The position numbers and the translations under genes were made by a program. The notes under the pieces are model-generated. The model was not told where the DNA came from, did no database searches, and saw only the letters and a program-made list of their open reading frames with translations. Source: Paracoccus beibuensis (lineage in GTDB: Bacteria; Pseudomonadota; Alphaproteobacteria; Rhodobacterales; Rhodobacteraceae). From it: a stretch of 64,000 bases of DNA. The number at the start of each line of letters is the position of its first letter. Position 1 is the first letter of the stretch. Where the stretch lies: positions 124,001-188,000 of the forward strand of contig NZ_JAOTBD010000002.1 in assembly GCF_026162625.1 (NCBI RefSeq), in the 5' to 3' direction. This document shows positions 16,857 through 26,001 of the stretch, in pieces.

Positions 16857-17309
16857 TTACCGGTCAAACGGGATGCCGAGGCTGATCTGGATCAGGCCGC
16901 AGTCATGCGCCTCGCCGGGCTGGTGATAGGTGCACTCGATCTCGGGGACATACCCGACCGGGATAATCGCAGGCTCGGTGTGCGTGCCGGCGACGATCCG
17001 CGAGGCCTGAAAACCGTCAAGGAAGGCCAGCCAGATGCCGCTGTATTCGCCCCGGAGCTTGGTCGGGTCGTTGCTGTGGAGGTAGACACGGATCTCGGCC
17101 TTGGCGAGCCAGCGGCGCAGCTTGGCCTTTGCCGGCTTTGTCGAAGCACCTTCGGGCGGCAGGAACTGCTCGCCTTCGGACCGGATGTCGATGAATGTCG
17201 CGTCCCCGGCCTTGACCGTGAAGCGGTGGTCGCGGGCGACGGTCTTCGCGCCAAGCGTTCCGCAAATCTTCACGAGTTCGAGAAGGATCTGTTCGGCCTT
17301 ATCAGTCAT
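16857..17309 (-). CDS. Tail terminator-like protein
   Basis: 150 residues, upstream of the tail tube gene. Size, order (head-tail joiner, gp10-like, this, tube) and mixed alpha/beta character suggest a gpU-like tail terminator. It overlaps the preceding gene by one base. Assignment rests on synteny. Confidence 0.55.
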   Translation of the reverse strand: MTDKAEQILLELVKICGTLGAKTVARDHRFTVKAGDATFIDIRSEGEQFLPPEGASTKPAKAKLRRWLAKAEIRVYLHSNDPTKLRGEYSGIWLAFLDGFQASRIVAGTHTEPAIIPVGYVPEIECTYHQPGEAHDCGLIQISLGIPFDR

Positions 17310-17854
17310 CAGCGCAAGTCCTTGTAAAGATTGCGGTCAATCTCCGCGTAGTATTCCGGCAGAAACCGATCGACGATTGCCTCGAAGCGAGCCGATGCGG
17401 GGTGTGGCTTGATATAGACGGAGGATTTCAGGACACCGATGAGTCGGGGCCTCTTGTTGGCATTGTTCCAGGACAGCTTCGTGCCGTCCGCCGCGTTTTT
17501 GATCCACGGCTTGACCGCCATGACGTAGCCTTCCTTGGTCACGAAGGTCTTGTCCCCAGGCTGAGCTCGTCGGCGTCGGTCCTGGATGAAGAGCGGGCCA
17601 CCCTTTCCGGAGATCGTGCCCCCGGTCTCCTGGATGCGGGCAAGGGGCGCGTGATCAAGCAGGATCAGCATGCCGTCGCGGGTGACGATCTTCCGGACAG
17701 CCTTCTTCCGACGCGGAGAGACAGCCCCCAGGGCCTGCTGCCGGGCCTTTACAGCCTTGCCGCCGATGGCCTGACCGGCCTTACGACGGGCTTTCTGCAC
17801 GGCCTTCTTGAAGCTCTTGGCAAAGGGGTCGTAGCCGATCACGCCCTTGGACAT
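17309..17854 (-). CDS. Head-tail connector / minor tail protein
   Basis: 181 residues with a very basic N-terminal half (KKAVQKARRKAGQAIGGKAVKAR). The gene lies between the joining protein and the terminator-like protein, where lambda encodes gpZ and HK97 encodes gp10. The family was not identified with certainty. It is coupled on both sides by one-base overlaps. Confidence 0.55.
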   Translation of the reverse strand: MSKGVIGYDPFAKSFKKAVQKARRKAGQAIGGKAVKARQQALGAVSPRRKKAVRKIVTRDGMLILLDHAPLARIQETGGTISGKGGPLFIQDRRRRAQPGDKTFVTKEGYVMAVKPWIKNAADGTKLSWNNANKRPRLIGVLKSSVYIKPHPASARFEAIVDRFLPEYYAEIDRNLYKDLR

Positions 17855-18444
17855 CAGATCACCACCTTCACGATACCGCCCTCGTCGCGCATCAGCGAGG
17901 CAATCGGGCGCTCGACACCGTCAAGGCGCGCCATGGTTCCCTCATCGAGGTGGGCGGCGTCGGCTTCGGCGATTGCGATGACTTGCAGAATCTCCGTGAA
18001 CTCGCCCATTTCGTCAGGCTGCACGACCTGCCGACGGACATGGCCCCGGATCTCCACCCATTCTCCGTCGATAAGAAAGGGGACAGGTTCGGCGCGGTAG
18101 CCAGCCAGGGCGGCACGGCTCATGTCGTGAATGACCTGCGCTCGGCCCTCGATCCTGGTCAGGATCAGATCAACCAGGCCGGGGACGCTCGACGGCTGCC
18201 AGTCTTCGATAAGATAGCGCGAGTCGCCTTGCTCGATGATGCCACCGTTCGTGACGCCCAGATCGGCTGACACACAGCCCAGAACCTGGGCGGCGGCCAT
18301 TTCAGCGGTCTTATTGAGGCGGACTCGGGCGTCTGCTTCCCGGATCTTGACGCGGCACGGCACGGCAAAGCCGCCTGGCGCGGTATATTCCGCGGGGCGG
18401 CCCTGAGCCCTAAGAATGGCCTGTGCAATATTGGGACGCGCCAT
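17854..18444 (-). CDS. Head-tail joining protein
   Basis: 196 residues, immediately downstream of the major capsid gene. The sequence has the feel of gpFII/GTA head-tail adaptor proteins: a basic N-terminus followed by beta-rich segments (YLIEDWQPSSVPGLVDL). The function is inferred from position in the head-tail module. Confidence 0.55.
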   Translation of the reverse strand: MARPNIAQAILRAQGRPAEYTAPGGFAVPCRVKIREADARVRLNKTAEMAAAQVLGCVSADLGVTNGGIIEQGDSRYLIEDWQPSSVPGLVDLILTRIEGRAQVIHDMSRAALAGYRAEPVPFLIDGEWVEIRGHVRRQVVQPDEMGEFTEILQVIAIAEADAAHLDEGTMARLDGVERPIASLMRDEGGIVKVVI

Positions 18445-18485
18445 CGGAGGTGGACAGGGACGCCGAGGCGCCCCCTACCCTATTC

Positions 18486-19535
18486 TCAGGCGGCCACGCC
18501 AACCTGCGGGGCCTCGACGGTGCCGGCGACGGCGCGCACGACAGCCTCGGGGCGCAGGTTGTAATGGACAGGGAACGAGGCAACCTCGGCTTCCCAGCCC
18601 TTACCGAAGTCCAGCGTGCCGCTGTCACCGCGGGCGGGCATCACAACGCGCTGGATGCCTTCCTCGTTGACCAGCTCGATGTGGTCAGCGGGGGTGAAGA
18701 CGGTCTTCAGCATGCCGGGAACGCCGAGCGGGATGAAGACCATCTCGCCAGCATCAAGACCGATGCCGGTATACTCGAAGAACTCGACGCCGCCGAACAC
18801 GACCGGGCGGGTGCCGTCGGCCCAGAGGTAGGAGCCGTCCTCAGCGCGTTGGAACGCATCGCGCAGTTCCTTGGTCTCGCGCAGAGCGTCGAACGCGGAG
18901 GTCTCGCAGGCAACGACGATCTTCGAGGCCTTCACGCCAGCGCCCAGACCAGCCTTGATCGCGCGGATGGCCTCGGTGACCTTCTGACGGACCGCACCGG
19001 CCTTCGGGGAAGCGGCGCCCAGGTTCATCTCGAGAACCGCGGGACGGGCGATACCGTAAAGCGTGAAGAAGTCGACCAGCGGTGCGCCGGCGACGTCGTC
19101 GAGGTTGGGGATGAAGCCCTTGACCGCCGAGATGCGCAGGAACTCTTGCGTCATGTCGATATTGCCGAACTTCTCGACCAGGCGCTTGTCGAGCACAGAC
19201 TGGAAGTCTTCCAGGCTCAGCTCGCCGGTCTTGCGCAGGTTGCGGAAGTCGGAGGCGGTGATGACAACCTTGTCGCCGATCTTCTGGCTGTTGATCGGAT
19301 AGGTGCCGCGCTTGCGCGAGGAGGTGGTCGCAGCGGCGACAACATCGCGAGCGGTCGAACCAAGGAGCTGGTGTCCGTAAGATTCCCGATCGACCTGGAC
19401 GGTCTCGGTGGCGGCGAAATCCACCGCAAACCAAGGAGCCGCTTGGAGGTCCAGGTAGGGGACGTGAGTGCCTTCGCTCGCGCGGCTTGTCAGCGTGCGC
19501 GCGTCAAACGAAGAGAGATCAAAAATGAGAGACAT
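18486..19535 (-). CDS. Major capsid protein, lambda gpE family
   Basis: 349 residues. The ordering after a ClpP-type protease and the pattern FWAVDFxxTETVQVDRESYG with a later KIVVACETSAFDAL segment match the phage capsid E family, the lambda-like HK97-fold shell protein. No separate decoration protein gene follows. Expected in the virion in about 415 copies for T=7. Confidence 0.85.
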   Translation of the reverse strand: MSLIFDLSSFDARTLTSRASEGTHVPYLDLQAAPWFAVDFAATETVQVDRESYGHQLLGSTARDVVAAATTSSRKRGTYPINSQKIGDKVVITASDFRNLRKTGELSLEDFQSVLDKRLVEKFGNIDMTQEFLRISAVKGFIPNLDDVAGAPLVDFFTLYGIARPAVLEMNLGAASPKAGAVRQKVTEAIRAIKAGLGAGVKASKIVVACETSAFDALRETKELRDAFQRAEDGSYLWADGTRPVVFGGVEFFEYTGIGLDAGEMVFIPLGVPGMLKTVFTPADHIELVNEEGIQRVVMPARGDSGTLDFGKGWEAEVASFPVHYNLRPEAVVRAVAGTVEAPQVGVAA

Positions 19536-19560
19536 AGGCGCTCTTTCTTTGCTTCAGGTT

Positions 19561-20661
19561 TCAGCGCTGGCCGCGCATGGCTTTCACACCCGCGTTGCGG
19601 GCATGGTTCAGGGAGCGCGAGGCCGCGATCTCTGCATCGTCCGGTGCAGCCGGAGCGATCTTAGTATTGACCTCGAGCGCCTCATCGGCGGCGACGAGAG
19701 CTTTCCGCGCGGCCCTCTTCAGCTCGGCGCGGATGGTTTCGAGGTCGGTGCGGGCCTGGATGTATCCAGGCGCACGGTCGGACATGTCAAAGGCCGCGCA
19801 GGTGGCTTCGATCGCGGCGACTTCGGCGTCCGTGATCTCCGCTTCCTCTTCGGGAGCGTCATCCTGGGCGGCAGTGTCGGCTTCGACCTCAGCCGGCGCG
19901 TCAGCGGCGACGTCAGCACCATCCTCCTCATCGGATGAAGCAGGAGCAGCCGGCTCATCCTCGACCTCTACGGCCATGACGAACTGAGCGACAGCGGCGG
20001 CATTGACGAACTTTGCGGCTACATCCGGACGGATGCAGGCGGCGATGGCGACGGCCTCAACCACCTCGTCAGCCAGGCCCAGTGCCAGGCAGTCCTCAGC
20101 GGTCAGGTAGCTTTCAGCCGCGACCAGGGCGGCAAAGCTTTCGACGCCCTCTGTCCGGGCCTCACCCAGCGTGCGGGCGGCGCGGTCCTCATAGGCGGCG
20201 ACGATCTGGCCTTCGATCTTGTCGAGGGCGGCGATGGTCCGGCGATGCTCGGCGGCGTTGCCCATGGTTTCCGTCCAGGGCGCGTGGATCATCATCATCG
20301 AGTTCTTCGGCATCACGACCCGATCAGCCGAGATCGCGATGATGGACGCGATGGAAGCGGCGATGCCGTCGATATGGGCGACGGTTTCGGCCTTCATGCG
20401 AGAGATGGCGTTGCCGATTGCGTAGCCGCCGAACACATCCCCGCCAGGCGAGTTGATGTGAAGACGGACGGTCTTTCCCTCGCCGTCGATCGCTTGCAGA
20501 TCGCGGATGAGCGACGCAGGATCAACACCCCAGAAGCCAATCCCGTCGTAAATGGAAACCTCGACCGCATCCTCCTTCGTCTCCAGGCTATACCAGGAGC
20601 GACCGCTCACAGCAGCGCGGAAGGGCAGGACTTTGCCAGTCTGTTCGGTCTGTTCAGCCAT
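19561..20661 (-). CDS. Head maturation protease (ClpP/S49 type) with fused scaffold
   Basis: 366 residues from MAEQTEQ. The ClpP fold occupies about residues 30-200, with the oxyanion motif NSPGGD (70-75), nucleophile Ser103 in DGIAASIAS and His126 in IHAPW. Residues 230-300 are very acidic and low in complexity, followed by a helical basic tail, as in protease-scaffold fusions that fill the prohead and are then degraded. A longer start at 20676 is possible. It lies directly before the capsid gene and after element A4. Confidence 0.88.
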   Translation of the reverse strand: MAEQTEQTGKVLPFRAAVSGRSWYSLETKEDAVEVSIYDGIGFWGVDPASLIRDLQAIDGEGKTVRLHINSPGGDVFGGYAIGNAISRMKAETVAHIDGIAASIASIIAISADRVVMPKNSMMMIHAPWTETMGNAAEHRRTIAALDKIEGQIVAAYEDRAARTLGEARTEGVESFAALVAAESYLTAEDCLALGLADEVVEAVAIAACIRPDVAAKFVNAAAVAQFVMAVEVEDEPAAPASSDEEDGADVAADAPAEVEADTAAQDDAPEEEAEITDAEVAAIEATCAAFDMSDRAPGYIQARTDLETIRAELKRAARKALVAADEALEVNTKIAPAAPDDAEIAASRSLNHARNAGVKAMRGQR

Positions 20662-20680
20662 CGTGCTTCCCGTCATTTTT

Positions 20681-20713
20681 GGGATATGGGGGGGTGAATG
20701 TTTTCGCTTGCAT
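20681..20713 (-). promoter_or_regulatory. Promoter-like element A4
   Basis: Leftward TGCAAG overlapping the endolysin stop region, AAAACATTCA, CCCATATCCC at the fixed distance. It serves the protease-capsid genes. Confidence 0.6.
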
Positions 20714-21402
20714 CAGCCGCGTGAAAATCCTGCACGGTCGGCGAGTTCATGGATGGCCTCGAAGATCCCGGAATGACAATCGCGGGGGATCACGAATGGT
20801 GTGTCTTTTATCCCCTGCCACTTCTTGAAGGCCGCCGCGAGCTTGGTGTGATAGCCGTGCGCGGCATAGCCCGCGCCGTTGTAGCCCCGCGCGAAGCCGG
20901 ACCAGTCGTGGCGGCGCAACTCGTCGTCCAGCCCCTCACTGATCAGGAACTCGACCATCGCTTCGAGGTGCCTCTCCTCGTCATCGAGAAAATCCCGGAC
21001 CATCGCCGCAGCGGAGCCGTAGCCGGCGGGCCGGCAGTTGAAGCCCATGATCTGCCCCAGCCCCCAGGAGGCGGAACGCAGAGCGGCATTCTCGTCGATC
21101 CGCATCGCGGCAATGAGGCGCGGGTAGCTGTCGCGGGGATACTTAATTTCGCCCCATTTCCGGCAAGCCAGACCCTCACGAGCGGCGCGATCGCGCTTAG
21201 CCCCTGCCCCCAGCTCACGCCAGAAGATATGCGGCTCGAACAGCATCTTCGGGCGGCCTTGGCTGTCAAAGCCGCCGCCGCGGGTCTCGACCTCGAGCAC
21301 CGCGTGCAGCTCGTCCTCGCCCACCCCGATGCGGGACGCGATGCGGGGCAGATCGATGTCATCCAGCCGCTTCGCGCGCCCCTTGAAGAGCCACTCACTC
21401 AT
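20713..21402 (-). CDS. N-acetylmuramidase-type endolysin
   Basis: 229 residues from MSEWLFKG; a start 69 nt further up lies inside the portal gene and is rejected. The sequence matches the N-acetylmuramidase (DUF3380) family: catalytic Glu39 in EVETRGGGF, then RPKMLFEPHIFW and an ASWGLGQIMG motif near residue 125. It would cleave peptidoglycan. It has no signal peptide or membrane segment. Unusually it is encoded within the head module, between portal and protease, overlapping the portal stop by 8 nt, and not in the lysis cassette 15 kb away. Confidence 0.85.
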   Translation of the reverse strand: MSEWLFKGRAKRLDDIDLPRIASRIGVGEDELHAVLEVETRGGGFDSQGRPKMLFEPHIFWRELGAGAKRDRAAREGLACRKWGEIKYPRDSYPRLIAAMRIDENAALRSASWGLGQIMGFNCRPAGYGSAAAMVRDFLDDEERHLEAMVEFLISEGLDDELRRHDWSGFARGYNGAGYAAHGYHTKLAAAFKKWQGIKDTPFVIPRDCHSGIFEAIHELADRAGFSRG

Positions 21403-22948
21403 CGTCGGCCTCCTCCTGCTTCTGCTTTTGGTCGTCCTGCTCGGAAGTCGACATGGCAGCGAGGGCAGCATTCACATCAGCCTGCGTCAGGCCGTGTTCG
21501 GCGAGCTTGGCTCGCCAGGCGGCGATGTCGGCCAGGACCTGATCGGGATCGCCGCCGCGCTCGCGGATGACCTTCTGCGGCGAGACGATCATGGCATCCA
21601 TTGCGAGGATATCAGCCTCGATCTCCTGCTTCGGGTGCAGGTGCCCCATCGGCTCGCCGATCCATTCGACGTTGTAATAGTCCTCAAGCGTGGTGCCGGC
21701 AGGGGGCGTCCAGACGCCCACCTCGACAGCTTCGTTGAGGAAGCGCATCCAGATCGGACGCGCCACCTTGGCAATGAGCATCCGGCGCCAGCGGCGAACC
21801 GTGCGACGGAACTCCATGAGATTGAAACGGAGCACCCGGTCATTCAGTCCGGTGCTATCGCCGGAGGCGATCTCATAGGGAACGCCCAGCGACTTGCAGA
21901 CGCGGCGGAGCTGCACTTTGACAAACGGATCGAAGCCGCCCGAAATTGCAGCCGGGGTGGAGGGGTTGAGCTTATAGCCAGGCGGCAGCGGAACCACTGC
22001 GCCCGGCTTGAACTCAGGTAGGAGTTCGATCGGATCGGCAGGCTCCCAAGCGGTGCCGTCTTCATTGATCGGGTTGCCCTCGGCATCATAGTCGTCTGGC
22101 GCGTCCTGAAGCTCATCGCGCATCGGCGTCTCGACCGAGAACACATGCATCGCCGTCAGCTTGTGGCGAACCAGTTCTGCGTCCAAAAATGCATCGAGAT
22201 CGCTGAGCCCAATCAGGCCGCGAACAAGCCAGGGCTCACCCCGAACCTGACCGACATAGCGCGGCAGGAAGGCATGGATCACGCTGTCCATCGGGACGAT
22301 GCTGAAGTCATTCATCCCCACCGACCTGAGGTCGATGCGTTCATCGGGACGGTGCTTGAAGAACTTCACGCCCGCCTTGCGGCCCGGCCCCGAGAAAACG
22401 ATTCCGGCAATGCTCTCACCTGATGCGTCGTAGGTCGGGACCTGCTCGCCGGGGATCATCTCGACTTGATAAGGAACCAAGAGATGCGGGTCCCGGTCAG
22501 GGTCGCGGGGCCGATGGCGCGCGAAAGTCTCACCGGCGGAGACGATCTCGAACATGGCCTGCTCGAGCAGGCCAGCGAAGTCGGTGTTACAATGTGCGTC
22601 GCACTCGCGCTCGAAGCGGCGCCAAGCCTTCAGGAGTGCGGGGTCCTTGGCGTTAGGCGTCAGTCCGGCGACGGTGTGCGAAACGATCGCGTCGATGGCC
22701 GGGACAATCGAGGGGTTGTTCCTGAACTCGTGCCGGGACCGGTTGCGGAGTGTGTCGAGCGACTGGATCGCCGCCGTGGCAGGGCCGATTGCGGTCGAGC
22801 CCATTGCGGCTGAACGCTTGCCGGACTTCGCGGCCTCATAGGCCTGCGCCCGGAAGCCCCCGACGGCGGAGCCCTGCGCAATGACGCGGGTCCACTGGCT
22901 GCTGGCTTTCACGCGAACACGCGGCTTCACAACATTCACATCGCTCAT
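21395..22948 (-). CDS. Portal protein, lambda gpB family
   Basis: 517 residues. It is the dodecameric DNA gate of the capsid. Family features include an N-terminal NRSRHEFRNNP segment, then GETFARHRPR and, near residue 360, LGVPYEIASGDSTGLN. The C-terminus is rich in Gln, Asp and Lys. It overlaps the gpW-like gene by 4 nt and the endolysin gene by 8 nt. Confidence 0.9.
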   Translation of the reverse strand: MSDVNVVKPRVRVKASSQWTRVIAQGSAVGGFRAQAYEAAKSGKRSAAMGSTAIGPATAAIQSLDTLRNRSRHEFRNNPSIVPAIDAIVSHTVAGLTPNAKDPALLKAWRRFERECDAHCNTDFAGLLEQAMFEIVSAGETFARHRPRDPDRDPHLLVPYQVEMIPGEQVPTYDASGESIAGIVFSGPGRKAGVKFFKHRPDERIDLRSVGMNDFSIVPMDSVIHAFLPRYVGQVRGEPWLVRGLIGLSDLDAFLDAELVRHKLTAMHVFSVETPMRDELQDAPDDYDAEGNPINEDGTAWEPADPIELLPEFKPGAVVPLPPGYKLNPSTPAAISGGFDPFVKVQLRRVCKSLGVPYEIASGDSTGLNDRVLRFNLMEFRRTVRRWRRMLIAKVARPIWMRFLNEAVEVGVWTPPAGTTLEDYYNVEWIGEPMGHLHPKQEIEADILAMDAMIVSPQKVIRERGGDPDQVLADIAAWRAKLAEHGLTQADVNAALAAMSTSEQDDQKQKQEEADDE

Positions 22949-23208
22949 GCGTCAAATCCCTTACCCGGCATCTGCGGGTATTGCGGCTGAAGGGGCGAGC
23001 GTCGCGCCTTTGCGGCCCGGCGGGCCCAGCGGCGCGCCAGTTCCTTTTCGACGCCGGAGATCGCCGCCTCGATATTCGCGGGCGAGGAGAACACGGTGGT
23101 CTCGCCGTTATAGGAGACGGACGCGACTCCGCTGTGCTGCTGCTCGACAAGCTGCTCCAGCCAAGCGTGCAGCTTGGCATCGTCGAATGCGCTGTAACGG
23201 ATTGCCAT
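22945..23208 (-). CDS. gpW-like head completion protein
   Basis: An 87-residue basic protein between terminase and portal, the place of lambda gpW. The predicted helix - beta hairpin (VASVSYNGETTVFSS) - helix order matches the gpW fold. It stabilises packaged DNA and forms part of the connector. Element A5 precedes it. Confidence 0.75.
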   Translation of the reverse strand: MAIRYSAFDDAKLHAWLEQLVEQQHSGVASVSYNGETTVFSSPANIEAAISGVEKELARRWARRAAKARRSPLQPQYPQMPGKGFDA

Positions 23209-23227
23209 TCACTACCCCGGACTTTCC

Positions 23228-23260
23228 GGGATATAGGGAAGTGAATGTTTTTCCTTGCAG
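23228..23260 (-). promoter_or_regulatory. Promoter-like element A5
   Basis: Leftward TGCAAG, AAAACATTCA, CCTATATCCC; upstream of the gpW-portal genes. Confidence 0.65.
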
Positions 23261-23279
23261 ACGAAAGACAGGCAGGCAG

Positions 23280-25328
23280 TCAGAAGCTCGCGATGATCGA
23301 CCTTGGCCGGCGCTTGTGCCTGAGGGCCTTCTTCGGCTTGGTCGCATCCGGTGCCGCGACCTCGGGGGCCGGGGCCTCTACCGCCGCCGGTGCAGCATCA
23401 GGCCGCTTCGGCGGAGCTGTCCGGGTCTTCGGCTGCGACATCATGACCGTGTAAATCTTGCCGTTCGCCATCTGCCTAAGCGCGTGCGTCGAAGCATAAG
23501 CATAGACGAAGCAGTCCCAGGGCTCGTTGCCGAACCGCCCTTTCCGTGCCCCATCCTTCTTCCACATGATCCGCCCATTGGCGTTGTGCGGGTGCTCGGA
23601 GGCGATGCGCTCGAAGAAGGTGGTGTCGATAGGGTAGCCGTCTTCCGGCCACTCGATCGGGAACTGAAGCTCGCCTGGGTATCCCGGCTCGTCGTGGAGG
23701 CGGCGATAGAGAACATGCTTGGCGGCAGAGACGTCGATCGAATAGACCATGCCGCCTTTGCCGCGGCTCGGGGCTTTCGGCCAAATCTGGTCCTTCGGGG
23801 TGCTGGCCCCCTTGATCGCGAACCAGTTCCGCATGCTGTTCCTGGCTGCGAAGTCATAGACTTCCTGCCGGTAGGTATCGTCGCCAGAGTCGATCGCCGC
23901 CGCCTTGACCTGATACTCGCGCCCGTTTTCCGCCGAGAACCGCCGCGACAGCAGCTCAGTCAGATGCTCCCAGGCCATCGGGCTCGAGGGATCGTGTGTG
24001 TCGAGAACCCAGTGCCCGATTAGCGCGCCGCGCTCTCCCGCACCCCAGCCCCAGATGGAGCATTCAATGTAGCCGTTCTCGCCATCCTTGCCGCGCTGCA
24101 CATCGACGCCAGCCGTCAGGAAGCGGACATAGTCAGGAACGCGGAAGCCCTGGTAGCTGATGGTCTTCGAAATCTCCAAGTCGTGCGGGTCCTTCCGGCG
24201 CCCCACGCCGGTCCGGTCTTCCCAGGTCTCGCCCATCCACAGGTTCGCGAAGTTCTTCAGTTCGCCCGGTTTCTCGTGCCGCACCGCGTTGGCGTTCAAA
24301 AAGAAGCGCACGCATTTTTCCCAGGCCGCGCCCGGCATCGGGGAGTAGAGGGCCGAGATGTGGAAGGACACATAACCCGGCTCTGAGGGCGTGGCGGTCG
24401 CCCGCCATTCGCCGTTGCGATCCATCCAGCCCTTGTGCTTCTCCTCGATCTTTTTTCCGCAATGCTTGCAGACGTAGTGCGCCGTCTCGGGCTGGTTCTT
24501 CTTCCACTTGATACCATATGCGACATCGGGCCCACCCCATTCGAGGTGCTGAAAGCCATCGAGCTCACTCCCGTTAGCTTCGGTGCAATGCGGGCACGGC
24601 ACGAAGTAGCGGCGCTGGTCTCCCTTCAGGAACTCGGCCTCGCATCGGCTCTCACCCTTGATGCCCGGCGTTCCCGTGATGACCAGGATCGCGTTGTGGT
24701 AGGACTTGCCGCGCTCCGAAGCCGCGGTGATCTTGTCCTCTTTCGTGTTCCCGGTTGGGTTGTAAGCGTCGTCGTCGATCTCGTCGAGGAACACAGCCCG
24801 GGCCCGGATGCGGCGGAAGTTCTTCGCGTCAAAGGCCGAACGAAAACGGACCACAGACCCCTTCAAGGTGCGGCGGGTGTGCCAGTTGTCGCCGGCCGGT
24901 GAGAGGATCTTCCGGATCGCGGGGACATCCCGCGCCATCTCTGTGAAGTCGTCCTTGTAGAAGTCCTGAACGTCTTCCTTGGTGGGCAGATAGAAGAGGA
25001 CCGAGGACGGGTCGTGCTCGAGGTAGTAGCCCAACCCGAACAGAACCATCTGCGTCGCGCCCACCTGAGCCGACTTGAGGAGCGACAAGCGCCGGGTCTT
25101 CGGGTCCGACATGGCCTGCAAGATGCCGCGCTGGTAGCCCGTGGGCTTGAACCGCTGGCCCGCCTTTGCTGCCGTCTGTGCAAGGACGCCGTGCTGCTCC
25201 GACCACTCGCAAAGATCGAGCTTCGGCGACGGCACAAAGGCCGCACCCCTTCGGCTCATCAAGGCTTCGGTCAGGGCGTCGCGCGAAAACGCATAAGGGT
25301 CCAGGGTGAGGTTGGAGGTATCGAGCAT
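23280..25328 (-). CDS. Terminase large subunit, lambda GpA family
   Basis: 682 residues. The ATPase motor has Walker A KSAQVGAT (85-92) and Walker B VFLDEID (179-185). The nuclease half follows, including AGVDVQRG and DSGDDT. A CPHC...CKHC four-cysteine pair in the middle matches GpA relatives. The C-terminal 60 residues are Ala/Pro/Lys-rich. GpA-type enzymes cut at cos sites, so the phage probably has cohesive ends. It overlaps the small subunit gene by one base. Confidence 0.93.
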   Translation of the reverse strand: MLDTSNLTLDPYAFSRDALTEALMSRRGAAFVPSPKLDLCEWSEQHGVLAQTAAKAGQRFKPTGYQRGILQAMSDPKTRRLSLLKSAQVGATQMVLFGLGYYLEHDPSSVLFYLPTKEDVQDFYKDDFTEMARDVPAIRKILSPAGDNWHTRRTLKGSVVRFRSAFDAKNFRRIRARAVFLDEIDDDAYNPTGNTKEDKITAASERGKSYHNAILVITGTPGIKGESRCEAEFLKGDQRRYFVPCPHCTEANGSELDGFQHLEWGGPDVAYGIKWKKNQPETAHYVCKHCGKKIEEKHKGWMDRNGEWRATATPSEPGYVSFHISALYSPMPGAAWEKCVRFFLNANAVRHEKPGELKNFANLWMGETWEDRTGVGRRKDPHDLEISKTISYQGFRVPDYVRFLTAGVDVQRGKDGENGYIECSIWGWGAGERGALIGHWVLDTHDPSSPMAWEHLTELLSRRFSAENGREYQVKAAAIDSGDDTYRQEVYDFAARNSMRNWFAIKGASTPKDQIWPKAPSRGKGGMVYSIDVSAAKHVLYRRLHDEPGYPGELQFPIEWPEDGYPIDTTFFERIASEHPHNANGRIMWKKDGARKGRFGNEPWDCFVYAYASTHALRQMANGKIYTVMMSQPKTRTAPPKRPDAAPAAVEAPAPEVAAPDATKPKKALRHKRRPRSIIASF

Positions 25329-25918
25329 TACTCCTCCTCGCCCTCGTCGCCGTCCTCTATCTCATCCGGGTCAGCAGCAGAGATCCCCTTCGTATCGGCC
25401 TGCATCCGCTCCATGCACTCGTCGACGGCGCGCCGGATAATGTCGGCGATCACGGCGGGGTCAGTCTCATGCACCAGATCAGAGGCCAGGCCGGGCCCGA
25501 GATTGAAGAGCGCGGTGCGGACAGCACCATATTCGCGGCTGACGATCTCCAGCACATCCTCGATCGGAACAACCTGCTTGGCGACCTTAGCCAGTTCGAT
25601 CTCACGGATGATCGCGTCGGCCACCGCCTTGCGCCGCTTGGCCTCATCAATGTCCATCCGGCCAGGATTTGTCAGGTCGTCCAGGTCGCCGGTCGGGCTG
25701 AACTTCTTCACGGCCTCTGCAACTGCCCGGGAGCTTTCCCAGTCAACGAGCCAGCGGGCGAAGTCCGGGACCGAGATCAGCCACTCCTTGCCAGCAGCGC
25801 GATCGGCCCGCTGAACGCAGGGGGCGCCGTGGGTCTCGATGTATTTGACGATGGTCTGCCGGGTCAGCGGCAGCCACTTCGCCGCTTCGCTTGCCGAGCA
25901 AGCTTTCGGGTCTGCCAT
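25328..25918 (-). CDS. Terminase small subunit, Nu1-like
   Basis: 196 residues with an N-terminal winged helix (SASEAAKWLPLTRQTIVKYI) as in lambda Nu1 and a helical middle region, ending in a very acidic tail. It should bind the cos region, expected just upstream of this gene, and load the large subunit. First gene of the late operon; element A6 is 27 nt upstream. Confidence 0.82.
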   Translation of the reverse strand: MADPKACSASEAAKWLPLTRQTIVKYIETHGAPCVQRADRAAGKEWLISVPDFARWLVDWESSRAVAEAVKKFSPTGDLDDLTNPGRMDIDEAKRRKAVADAIIREIELAKVAKQVVPIEDVLEIVSREYGAVRTALFNLGPGLASDLVHETDPAVIADIIRRAVDECMERMQADTKGISAADPDEIEDGDEGEEE

Positions 25919-25944
25919 TTCGCGCCCCTGGAGGTGTCCTTGTT

Positions 25945-25977
25945 AAGATGTAGGGGTGTGAATGTTTTAACTTGCAA
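25945..25977 (-). promoter_or_regulatory. Promoter-like element A6
   Basis: Leftward TTGCAAG, TTAAAACATTCA, CCTACATC at the fixed spacing, before the terminase genes: the likely main late promoter. Confidence 0.65.
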
Positions 25978-26001
25978 CAACGGCGGCGAGGCCCTATCTC
26001 C
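25972..26001 (+). promoter_or_regulatory. Possible rightward promoter
   Basis: TTGCAA, 17-nt spacer, TATCTC inside a CCTATCTCC box, followed by GAAAAACAGGCAG. No rightward gene follows, so its purpose is unclear. Confidence 0.3.

Noticed and set aside
20710-20717. TGCATCAG at the endolysin stop as an arm site
   Set aside because: Single copy far from the ends, part of element A4 and of coding sequence; chance match likely.
18486-25918. Gene transfer agent instead of a prophage
   Set aside because: Head genes are lambda-type (GpA terminase, GpE capsid, gpW) rather than GTA/HK97-type, and integrase, excisionase-like gene, replication genes and attachment duplication are present.
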